NCBI GenBank assembly: GCA_019426215.1
Contig: CM033406.1
Coordinates: forward strand, 1,503,001 to 1,567,000
DNA length: 64,000 bases
Source of the DNA: Buddleja alternifolia
Lineage: Eukaryota; Streptophyta; Magnoliopsida; Lamiales; Scrophulariaceae
Direction: 5' to 3'
The translations under genes were made by a program, and so were the position numbers. The notes under the pieces are model-generated. The model did not search any database, had not been told where the DNA came from, and worked only from the letters and a program-made list of their open reading frames with translations. Positions 11,431 through 20,710 of this stretch are shown piece after piece. Positions within the stretch are counted from its first letter, which is position 1. Every line of letters begins with the position of its first letter.

Positions 11431-11985
11431 GCTACCAAAAGAATCCTTAAATACCTAAAAGGCACACAAAATGTGGGCTTATGGTATCTAAGGGACTCTC
11501 CTTTTGAACTAATTGGTTATTCAGACGCAGATTTTGCAGGATGCAAAATAGATAGAAAAAGTACTAGTGGTACATGTCAATTTCAAGGTGATAGACTAGT
11601 TTCATGACATAGTAAGAAACAACAATCCATAGCGACTTCTATCGCTGAGGCAGAATATGTAGCCGTTGGGAGCTATTGTGCACAAATCCTTTGGATGAGG
11701 CAACAATTTAGAGACTATGGAATAATCCTAGGTCCTACCCCAATCCATTGTGATAACCAAAGCGCTTTAGCTATGACCCAAAACCCTGTCATTCATTCTA
11801 GAACCAAACACATTGACATTAGATACCATTTCTTGCGTGACCATGTTCAAAAGAAAGATATCTCCATGCACTTCATTGGAACTGACAAACAGTTAGCAGA
11901 TATCTTCACCAAAGCGCTCAACGAACAACGCTTTCTCACTTTGAGAAGTGAATTAGGTATGATTGATTTAAAGCTTAAATCATAA
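11431..11985 (+). pseudogene. pol: RNase H of element B pol
   Basis: Removes the RNA strand during reverse transcription. The four acidic residues are visible: Asp in YSDADFAGC (about 11518), Glu in AEAEYVA (about 11647), Asp in HCDNQSA (about 11749) and Asp in LADIFTKAL (about 11896). It is interrupted by one TGA at 11605, where related proteins have Trp (TGG to TGA). The protein ends at the TAA at 11983-11985. This is the natural end of pol; about 900 bp without a gene follow. Confidence 0.92.
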
Positions 11986-12712
11986 GAGCATCATATCTTT
12001 ATACGCATAAAATTTAGGGGGAATCCACCTTATGTTTATGTTTAAAGCGTTTGACAAAAATCTGAAACAAGTCATCAATTTTAGGGGGAACTTTAAAATT
12101 GTACTTGTCTTAATACCTAAAGCGACTGTGATCAAAAATGCCTTTTTTTTAAGAAAAAATAATTATTTTTTTTTTGCATTGATCACTAGCGCTTATCTTT
12201 ATGCATGACAAAGTCAATCTCTAAATAAAAATGTCATTTATTAATTCAAGCGATTAACTTTATCTCAAACTTTACGAAATTAAATTTTGGTCTAAAAAAA
12301 AAAAACTTAAGCGTTCAAAGGATCCCCACTTTAACGCTTAGTAAATTTCTTTAAAAATCATGCATAGTTTTCATCGCTAAAAGTAACGTGTGGATAAGTC
12401 CAAAAGATTAGATTTGATAACTACCCACATGTGCCTATCAAATCAAACTGACGGTTATGATTCCTATCTAAACCTAGGCGGTTCAGTGACTGCATAAGTC
12501 TGAGTACGTGTCAGTGTACTATCAGGCAAGTGTATTTCACGCTGAAAATTTCAAAAATGTCTTTCAATTAAATGGGTAACTGCGGATCCCAAAAACTCTC
12601 TATTTTGTAACAGTTCACCTATTTTACTGCACCTTTTGACATCCGTACTTATGCATAAACGGCTCAGATTCAAACATTTTAACTTTTCATTTTTCAAAAT
12701 TCAATGATGTCA
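11986..12712 (+). other. Non-coding spacer between pol and ORF3, with two polypurine-like tracts
   Basis: No coding sequence is seen. Two copies of TTTAGGGGGAA stand at 12013-12023 and 12080-12090, the second after TCATCA, like the real polypurine tract before the 3' LTR (TCATCA then AAAAAGGGGG at 17369). Repeated polypurine tracts after pol are a known Sirevirus trait. A/T runs lie at about 12140-12175. The far end leads into the ORF3 promoter region. Confidence 0.75.
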
Positions 12713-12885
12713 CACGTGGCAGTCATCTAAGCAACTGAGGAGTTATTTTTGCCTCTATATATATTCTTCAAGGCTTTTACAGTCAGACTTTATCACTTCC
12801 AAACTCTCTCTCTCTGCTGTAAAATCTTCATCTCTTTCAAGGCAAAAACTTCTTTCATTCCTTCAAAAGCTTCAAACTTTCAGCA
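12713..12885 (+). promoter_or_regulatory. Putative internal promoter and leader of ORF3
   Basis: The sequence shows a G-box/ABRE core CACGTGGC at 12713-12720, a TATA box TATATATA at 12756-12763, a likely start near 12780-12792, a CT-rich leader with (CT)n at about 12803-12816, and a start codon in good plant context (CAGCAATGGC). Spacing from G-box to TATA to ATG matches ordinary plant genes. An ACGTGTC motif lies upstream at about 12506. This would give ORF3 its own mRNA; no transcript evidence is available from sequence alone. Confidence 0.6.
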
Positions 12886-14137
12886 ATGGCACCCAAAGCT
12901 TCACAATCTTCCAAATCATCTCAGTCTGCTACCGGAAAAACTTCCCGCGCTGAACCAGTCACGGTTAATGCCGGATTTCTTGTTAACTGGGACTACCTGT
13001 TTGATAACTAGAACTTCCCTCTATGAACGGTTCTACCACTCGTTCAAGAATCTGGTTTAAGAGATATGCTTACCACTGTTTTTAACTACTTTGAAGAAGA
13101 ATCTCTCTATTTCTTCAACAATGCTAAAATTTCTGACGACGAAAACTCCATTTCCTGCGTCTTCCCTTTTGCTCGTGAGACCTTTGTTCTCACTCCTTCG
13201 CTGATATCTTCCCTGTTGAACTTACCTAATGATGGTGGTGAAGTAGATTTTGTTACTCTCGGTGATGCGACTAAAGTCTGGGAGTTGATCAAGAAAGATG
13301 AAGTCCAAGCTACTTATGAGCCAAACTTCAAGAAGAACGACATGAAGGGCGAATATGTCATTCTCGCGGATATTTGTGCCAAGATGATCGAATGCAGAAA
13401 AGGGACATTCGATAAAGTTACAAATATTCAGTACAAGATGATGGTGGCCATTCTGACCAAATTAAAGATTAATTGGTCTGTCTATGTTTTTAATCGCTTT
13501 AAGGCAGCGATGGCCAAGTCAGTTAATCCCAAGCCTTATGGGATTGTGTTGAGTAGAATTTTAAGCGCTTGCGGTTTTACAAACTCCGTTGGAAAGAAGA
13601 TCCCAGCGTTAAAATTCTATGGTAAAAAGATGATTAGCGAGCTGCTCAAACCAAAAAGGCATGGTGGTGCAGCGGTTCCCAAGGAGAAGCATGAGTGACT
13701 TCAAGACAAAGGAGTTGTTCGTAGCGATGATGAAGACCAAGCGTCTTCCTCTTCATCATCGTCCTCGTCTGAAGAAGAAGTGGTGGTTAAGCGACCAAAA
13801 AGGAAAGCCATTCTCAAAGTCGCTGAACCAGCCAAGTCCGCCAAAAAGCAAAAGCCAGAGTCCAAGAAGAAACAAAAATCTCCTTCTCCTTCTCCTAAAT
13901 CACCCTTTCCTCCTCCAGCGTTTATCTTCTCTGTTCCCGAAGAAGAGGAAGAAGTAGCAGAAGAAGTACCGCTTGCCCGAAGGCGTACTCCTCTCTCTAC
14001 TCCAGCCACGTCTACAAGCATTTGAGCGAATCCAGCGCTTGGAGAGTTAGTGAGTGTTCCTCCCTCTGACGCTGTTCCCGAAATCAGCTCAGATCCTCAA
14101 GCCGATACTCAATCTGAGAGGCTTTCTAGTGTTCGGG

Positions 14138-14218
14138 GTAAGTATTTGCTAAGCAAATTAGTTTACCCTTTCCTCGTTAGTTTCTAAGTCTCTAATGCTA
14201 GGATAAAAACTCTTTCAG
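14138..14218 (+). other. Putative intron 1 of ORF3 (81 bp)
   Basis: Donor G|GTAAGT, acceptor CTCTTTCAG|CG, and a branch-point-like CTAAT about 25 bases before the acceptor. The interval contains an in-frame TAA that splicing removes. The codon GCG is formed across the junction (phase 1) and the downstream frame remains open. Confidence 0.68.
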
Positions 14219-14404
14219 CGCAATGTGAAGCGAATATTCAATATGTTCTCAACACTCTTGAAGAATTACGTATTCCCATTCGTGCTGATCCTATAACTTC
14301 TTTTCTCGATTTAGAATCAGAAGAAGAAGTCCCAGAGCCTGAGGAACCTGTCCCTAATATAGAAACAGATCAAGCGACTACGTCAGTCGATGATATTCCC
14401 CAGG

Positions 14405-14484
14405 GTAAGCGTTTCAGTCTCTTCTTTGTAATTTCTACTAAGTAGAAATTTTGCTTGCTTTTCTCAAATGCTTATATGTATCAG
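14405..14484 (+). other. Putative intron 2 of ORF3 (80 bp)
   Basis: Donor CAGG|GTAAGC and acceptor TATGTATCAG|CT. The length is not a multiple of three, and removing it moves translation from the exon 2 frame to precisely the open frame used from 14485 to 14705, forming a GCT codon at the junction (phase 1). This frame change is the strongest evidence for splicing. Confidence 0.72.
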
Positions 14485-17368
14485 CTCAAGATGCACCAGA
14501 CGCTAATGCACCTCCACCCTCAGAGGTTCCCATTGAAGTAGATGTGGATATGGAAACTGTTGTGGATATTGCAAAAGAAGCATCTCAAGTCCTTCCAGAC
14601 GCTAAAACATCTTCAACTAGTGAAGCGACTGTAAATGCTAAAAGGTCGATAGAAGTGCCCCCCATCCCAACAGAAGCAATTGCTCTTGTTCCTACTCCAA
14701 CATGACCTCCTCCTCGTGTCATCAATTTCATTCCTCACGGATACTCTCCTGATCTTGAATTTTGATTATGCCGCTAGAGAACGAGACACTCAGACGCTTG
14801 CAGAGCTCGAAATCTCTTTTCAAACAACTCTCCATCGGCCTGATCTTTCCAACTCTCAAAAGTTTGAATTCTTTGAGCAGTTTGCCGATTTAGGACTCTA
14901 CAGCTTGGAGCAACTCCAATCTCGCTTTGAATATATTCGTCGACCAGTGTTTAATAGAGCAGATTTTGATCAAGCACGGTTTAATTTCACCGGTCGCTCA
15001 GACGAATCCTTTTATCCTCTTCGAGCCAGCAAGATTGTCTTCAAAAATCCCCATATAGGCGATTGGAACAAAAATCCTGATGAGGAAGATCTGAACAAAA
15101 TAGGATATTCGGCTCTCCCCAAAGTCGTCAACTCTCCTCAGAATGCCCTCTCTCCTAATCCACTCAAGCTTTGGAAAGGAAAAGGACCAGTGGTTGCTGA
15201 GCGTCCAAATCCCGAGAATATCTTGCTAGATTATGGGCTAAGGATTACGATGAAGAAACTACGCGCTTCGAGAAATTCCTTGCCGCTAGAAAAGAACCAA
15301 AGAAAGCTGACAAGCTTGGCAAGAGATGGATGATGGATACAGCTAGATGGGCTGAAGAGTTCGTTCTACACTTCTATACTCTTGAAGAACTCATAAGATA
15401 TCCATTCCTCTTTGAATTTGGAATTGAATACAGACGCCAAGGACTTGCGACCTTTTTACTTCAACAGCGTCAGCACATTGCAGCCAATGTCAGCGACTTA
15501 CTACACTATAGGCAACCAATAGAAACCTACATTCACCAGCAACTAGCTTTATTCAGCCAAGGTGGACGCTACATCTTGCATCCTCGTCAAGCATTTGTTC
15601 AGCGCATCTTTCCCGATTTGAACGAAGAAGCCTCCTCCAGCAAACAGCCGCTTCTTCTCGGACAAAGTCAAATTTTTGTCAAGGTTTCAAATGAGCAAGC
15701 TGAGTTTGCTGAATTCCACAGAGATATGAGAGCAGTGATAGAAAATGCCCAAGCGCTGGACATATCTTTTAATCATTACTCAGGGTTAAGCAATTTCAGA
15801 GGATATAATTTACACCCTGTGCTCTTCAGTCAACAGAACATTCAAGTGGCCAAGATGATATCGCTGATCAGGCCAGTGGACCAAGACGCAGCTCAAGGGC
15901 TAATGCCTCTTATTCTGGACTTTTTCCAATCTTATACTTCAGGAATTCATTTGCCGGAAAGAGTGCAACTTGCACTTTGTACAGAAGAGCGAGAAGACGC
16001 TATCTTCTTTATTCCGCAAAGCAGCCTGATAAGTCCATGGCATGTGATGGAAGCACTTGGCCCACTATGGGTCATTGCTATTGAAAATCCTTCTTCCCCA
16101 ATCCAAATAATTGAAGAAGCAAGTGCTCCTACTGAGGAAGTCGCTCCAATTTCTGAGGCCTTTTTGCCAGATTCTTCTAGCGCCCCGGTAGTTGAGCCCC
16201 CAGCGATTACAGATCCAATCATGGATCAAGCGATTGAAGAAGTGCACGCTGAAATTGCTCAAAAGCCTGACGAGCCATTTATCAGAGATAAATCCAAAGG
16301 CAAGGCTGCAATTTCTAGCTCTTACGGACTCATTCCGTCTCCTGAGCGTCCTTTTTCCGATTCGGATTCATAGAGTGATTCAGACACTAGCGATTTCAGA
16401 TAGGCAGTACGGAACTCTAAGATATTTGAGGTTGCTAATAGACAAATCCGCATAATATCTGATACGCGAAGTCGTGATATTGCAAACGCTTCCAATAAAA
16501 GCACTATCACCATTACGAGCAACATATCACCCCTTGTCGCTGAACTCTCATCCGAATTCAATCGTCACTTAGCTCAGAGCGCTTTCGCTGATGCTCAAAG
16601 ACATACTTCAACCGATGCTGCTGCTCAGAGCGTCGCTCATCAAGTCGCTCTCTTAGTTAACAAAGTTCAACTCTTGAGAAGAGAAGTCGCTGAGTTTCTT
16701 GATGATGCCAAGAAGGGGGAAAAGGAAAAAGAAAAGCATCAAGCGTCCAAAGCGATATCAAAGACAGATAATAAAAATTGGCGATCAATGTTTGAAGAAC
16801 TAGTAAGCATCGAGAAGATGTTAACTAAAAAGAGAAAGCCAAGATATTATCTAGGAAAATATCCGCTTCCAGAATTGGACGTCGATTTCTTGGAAAGTAC
16901 GGGATTTCAACCGTTTGCCGGTCCGCTTAGACGACTAATCAATTGGAAACCATCAAAAGATCCAAGAAAAGATATCTATCATGATTTAATTCGTGAGCTT
17001 GGAATTTCGCTAAGAGAATGGACAGAAAGGTTGTTAGAACTTAATGAAAGCGCTAGACTTCATAGGCATGATTACGATGAAGTTCAACATACGACAATGA
17101 TCGACATTGATCGTCTCCTGTTGGAATTAGCGCTAGAAGTTCTCCAAGGCGAAGAAAGAGCAAAGCGACAGAAAAAGTGAATGAATCTTTCTTTTTATAT
17201 TTATATTTCTGTTGTCGCTTTCATTATATTACTTTCAGTATAAATCATGTATGCTTATTCCTTCAATATATGAATGATTTATCGCTAAAACAACTTGTTG
17301 AGACTAATCTTTTAAGTAACTCTTAAAAATTATAAAAGAGTTATAAGAGTTAAAATCTTGACATCATC

Positions 17369-17382
17369 AAAAAGGGGGAAAT
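17369..17382 (+). other. Polypurine tract of element B
   Basis: AAAAAGGGGGAAAT directly before the 3' LTR, primer of second-strand synthesis. TCATCA precedes it, as at 12074-12090. Confidence 0.88.
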
Positions 17383-18863
17383 TGTTAGAAAATTTCATGT
17401 TAGATGTTTTGATGATGACAAGATAGGATTTTATGTTAGACCCCAAATACAATGTAAGTTTCTGCTTTGATAGATCTCTGTATAAGCGTTTGAAAGTATG
17501 TAATTTTCTTTAGGCTTGTAATTTTTATCCTTATAGATTTTAGACTAAGTATTAGATACCGAATCGCTAATAGAATTCTAGGTGAGTCTATTAGAGAAGA
17601 AGTTTAAGATCATCGTCTGAAGTCAACTGAAGATGCAGATTTGTTCTTAGCGCCTGTCAAACGCTAAAGGACTATTTCAAGATTTATGAATCAAGCGCTC
17701 AAATCACTCTAGTGATCCGATGTCAGATTCACCTGAATTAAATCCTCAAGTCATGAAGGACTTAAATGCAATCATTCAACGGACATTTATTTCCAACGGG
17801 AAATAAATTCAAATGCATTAAATGCCTTATAAGAGCATTAAATGTGATAAGCCACTGTGACTTGTGGACAAGCCACCTTTTGACTAGACTGTCAGAACTT
17901 CAGAGTTTATAGCTGCTCCTATCCAATCGGTGCCAGCAGATTTTCAAGAATATCAGGTTTTAGGTAAAATCACGTGCTGAGTGAAAGGCACGCTCTCACA
18001 TGTGTTCAACGGACAGATCCCAAGAATTGCCTATAAATAGCTTACCTTCAGCAAACCTAAAAGTAATGGTACATAATATTACAAGAGACGTACCTGCACA
18101 AGAAAAGGCTTAGAAACTCCATAGCTAAAAATCCTTCAAGCTTTTTATCTACATTCCAGATAGTCACAAATATCTCAAACTTCTTCTAAAGAAGAAACCT
18201 AAGTTCCTATTGAGATATTCCAAGTTGTTTGATCTTCCCAAAAACAAACAAAACCTTGTGATAAACCTTCAATATTTCATCTGAGTAAGAAAGAAGTTGA
18301 AAACCCCTTACAGGCAGTATTTCGGAGTGAGAGAAGCTTGTAGAAGACGATCTTCATTGGTGCTGAAATCTGTGTGATCAAGGACCCCGAGATCTTTTTC
18401 ATCCTTTACTATCTTGTAGAAGATTCTGTGTGATTCTTCGAAAATCATCCTAGTAAATTCCTCCAAGTGAAAAAGGAGAAGAAGGACGTAGCTAGGATTA
18501 CATCACCCAGTGAACCTTACAAATTTCTTGTCTTCTCTACTTTATTTATAGTCTTGATTTACATTATATTATATTCTTTGAAAAAGACAAGCTAATTGCA
18601 AAGCGATTAATTAACCAATCGAACGCTAAAAATCATTTCCATTGTGCTAACCTTGATTATGCAATCTAGGCATTACTCTACTTTGGTAAATTGCTAAAAT
18701 CACTAAGTCTAAGTTATCTTTACTGACGCGTCTGACCCAAGCGCTCAACTTCTAAGCGTTCAAATCTTTAAAAGTGATACGAAATTTTTGAAGTCGAAAA
18801 AGACTTCAGGGTCTATTCAACCCCCCCTCTCTAGACCCTTTCGTATGCCACTTGGGACCACCA
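17383..18863 (+). repeat. 3' LTR of element B
   Basis: Starts TGTTAGAAAATTTC and ends TTGGGACCACCA. Nearly identical to the 5' LTR, with a 26-bp longer segment at about 18724-18750 and TATA at 18032-18039. Followed by the target duplication GTGTG (18864-18868). Confidence 0.92.
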
Positions 18864-18868
18864 GTGTG

Positions 18869-19007
18869 TTTTTACGAGTACCCTCCTAGAGAATTGGCTT
18901 CGCATCAACTATTTGAACAAAATCCCGAACATTATATCCCAGATTTTTTGTGGCGTTTGGTTCTTATGGCTACCCTTTAAATTCTTTGGTGAGCGCATAA
19001 TACTTTT
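18869..19007 (+). pseudogene. Displaced fragment 2 of an older interrupted sequence
   Basis: About 110 bp are open in the frame that also spans fragment 1 (a YPPRELASHQLFEQNPEHY-like peptide), followed by a TAA at about 18979. It lies between elements B and C and continues at 24045 on the other side of C (CTTTT duplication). I do not recognise the family. It could be an exon of a host gene or the 3' part of a LINE. Confidence 0.4.
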
Positions 19008-20596
19008 TGTTGGGATTTTAAAATATAAAAATGCAGTGGAAAAAAAAACTCCCATGTGGCTCATCTCGATTTCACATATTTAATTACCATACTTTGCGTA
19101 TGTTGAATTCTGAACCAGCTTTGCAATCCCTTCTTGAACAGCAAATTCGTCGATGTCTCTAAATTGCCACGCCGGAGTCAAAAGAGAAAAATCCTTCTTT
19201 TCTTCTCTTGGAGGACAACTAGAGAGAGAGAGAGAGGTTGGAGTGTTTTTGACTTGGAGAGAAAGTTATGACTTAATCACTTGCTATTTTTTCACTAAGT
19301 AGTATATTTATACTACAATAGAAAACAATAACCTAGGCTACTAATCCCCCCACTTTAAGGCTTTTAAAGCCTTCGGGATTTAGTCCTATTTTGCTATTTA
19401 ATTAATTAAATAATTAATATTATTTATCCAATAAATAAATTAATTAAATATTCAATTAAATCCATGTTAATTTTATAATTAAATTCCGCTAAGGAATCAA
19501 TTAATTCATTAATTAATAAAATCATCTAACGATTAATTAATTAATTAATCACGATATTTAATACCGAAAAATTCTCTCAAGTCTTTTCCATGATTTTTCC
19601 TTTTGCGCTTCCTTTAAGCGCGACTCTTTAGGTTCGTCTCAAAAGGCAATTGGGAGGAAACCAAAAGGATGTAAGTAGCACCTAGCTAGTTATGTGGCTC
19701 ACATCGTATCCCAATTGAGAACGAATGAATAGGATCATTCCAAACCTTACACGCTGTGAATATCGTACGAGTATAAACCTTTTATTCTTATTTCCCAGTC
19801 AAGTGAGAGTCATGGTTTTAGTCAAACTCACATGACTGGACCATATGCTTAGCTCATAATGAATTGAAGTTAATGAGTATACATTCATGTCTAACATGAG
19901 TATCTCTTTACGCTTTGGCCAAAGACTTTTAACCTCACTCATTCATGACTGCATAGGATATTTAGATCAATCACTTATGAGAGAATAAATCCCATTTTGC
20001 TAATCAGTTAAGAATGCTACTTGCCCATCAAGTCGCACTTCGAGGTTGATCTCACCAAAGGGTGAATTGGATCAAATTACTCTAATGACAAACTTGATGT
20101 CACAAGTACATCTTCAATTTGATTCCTCAGGTCTAAGGTTCACGCGTACTTGTCACAAATTATCAGTTTCATCATTGACTGTCAGTAAGTGAATACCATG
20201 TGATGAAACCGATGCGAGCCGTGTTCGAACATATCAGTCCAACTGATATGTCTATAACATAAGTTCCGTAGTGTTCGACTGGCACTTTCTCTGTCAAAAC
20301 TTACATCATACAAGTCTTTGTCCTGTATTGATGTCCAGTCAATACTCTCTTAGACTTGCGAACCCTCTTTAGATAATAAGGATCAAACCCTTCTAGTGCC
20401 ATTCTTCCTAACCCATAGGAAATAGAAGGTTTGCCTCATTATCAAGGACTTTACGTTGTTTATTAACACCTTACAAATGCCTATAAGAAAACAACAAGAT
20501 AATGCCTTATATATAAAGAAAATGTATTGTTTAGTTACAAGTCAATGTCCTATAAATATGTCCTCTTTATGACATTTGAGGGCATACACTCTAACA
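19008..20596 (-). repeat. 3' LTR of element C
   Basis: Starts TGTTGGGATTTT and ends ACACTCTAACA on the plus strand. Pairs with 22416-24044, differing by several percent and small indels by eye. It contains the palindromic TATA region GTAGTATA/TATACTAC at 19299-19316. Confidence 0.9.
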
Positions 20597-20710
20597 ATCT
20601 CCCACTTGCACTCAATGCCATTTACTATGGTATTTAATACCCATCCCCTCGAGATGTTTTTCTAGCACCGCCTATGCTAATGGCTTGGTCAATGTATCAA
20701 CGACATTGTA
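20597..20710 (-). pseudogene. RNase H C-terminal remnant of element C
   Basis: Directly inside the LTR, the first 13 bases are the polypurine tract (minus strand GCAAGTGGGAGAT). The minus strand then codes for the conserved end of copia RNase H (D-LTKPLA then HLEGMGIKYHSKWH), with one stop where relatives have Gln. Upstream in element sense it is cut at about 20710 and joined to the leader. Confidence 0.7.

Larger units (their letters stand above)
12886..17180 (+). pseudogene. ORF3 of element B: large intron-containing extra gene ('env-like' position)
   Basis: A gene of over 1300 codons lies after pol. The start at 12886 has good context. The part at about 13066-13650 resembles the 'putative plant transposon protein' domain (Transposase_32-like): FVLTPSLISSLLNLP, then a VTNIQYKMMVAILTKLKINW helix and GIVLSRILSACGF. 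A Ser/Glu tract and a very basic region (about 13780-13880, KRPKRK and KKKQK clusters) follow, then acidic proline-rich stretches, a helical middle (14765-16050) and a Lys-rich helical C-terminus. Two introns (14138-14218, 14405-14484) connect the frames. Breaks: stops at 13009, 13024, 13696, 14023, 14703, 16371 and 16401; frameshifts near 14761 (a T-run) and 15222. I see no signal peptide or membrane helix in the coding frame. Function is unknown; Sirevirus elements often have an envelope-like gene here. Confidence 0.72.
4946..18863 (+). mobile_element. Element B: Sirevirus-type Ty1/copia retrotransposon with a third gene
   Basis: The element is 13,918 bp, bounded by LTRs of 1460 and 1481 bp and a perfect 5-bp target duplication GTGTG (4941-4945, 18864-18868). 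The order is LTR, tRNA-Met primer site, large gag with CCHC knuckle, protease, integrase, reverse transcriptase, RNase H, two polypurine-like tracts, a promoter-like segment, ORF3, a final polypurine tract and LTR. The size, the large gag, the repeated GGGGGA tracts and the extra gene after pol are hallmarks of the plant Sirevirus lineage. The two LTRs differ by about 12 bases in the first 330 by hand count. gag-pol has several stops and frameshifts, so this copy cannot move by itself. Confidence 0.9.

Noticed and set aside
13701..14021. 106-codon open frame on the minus strand inside ORF3
   Set aside because: It mirrors the repetitive Ser/Glu and Lys-rich coding region on the other strand; no family features.
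14680..14760. Hydrophobic signal-peptide-like start (MLLFLLQH...) in ORF3
   Set aside because: It lies out of the frame used by ORF3 here; the real frame joins only after the T-run at about 14761.
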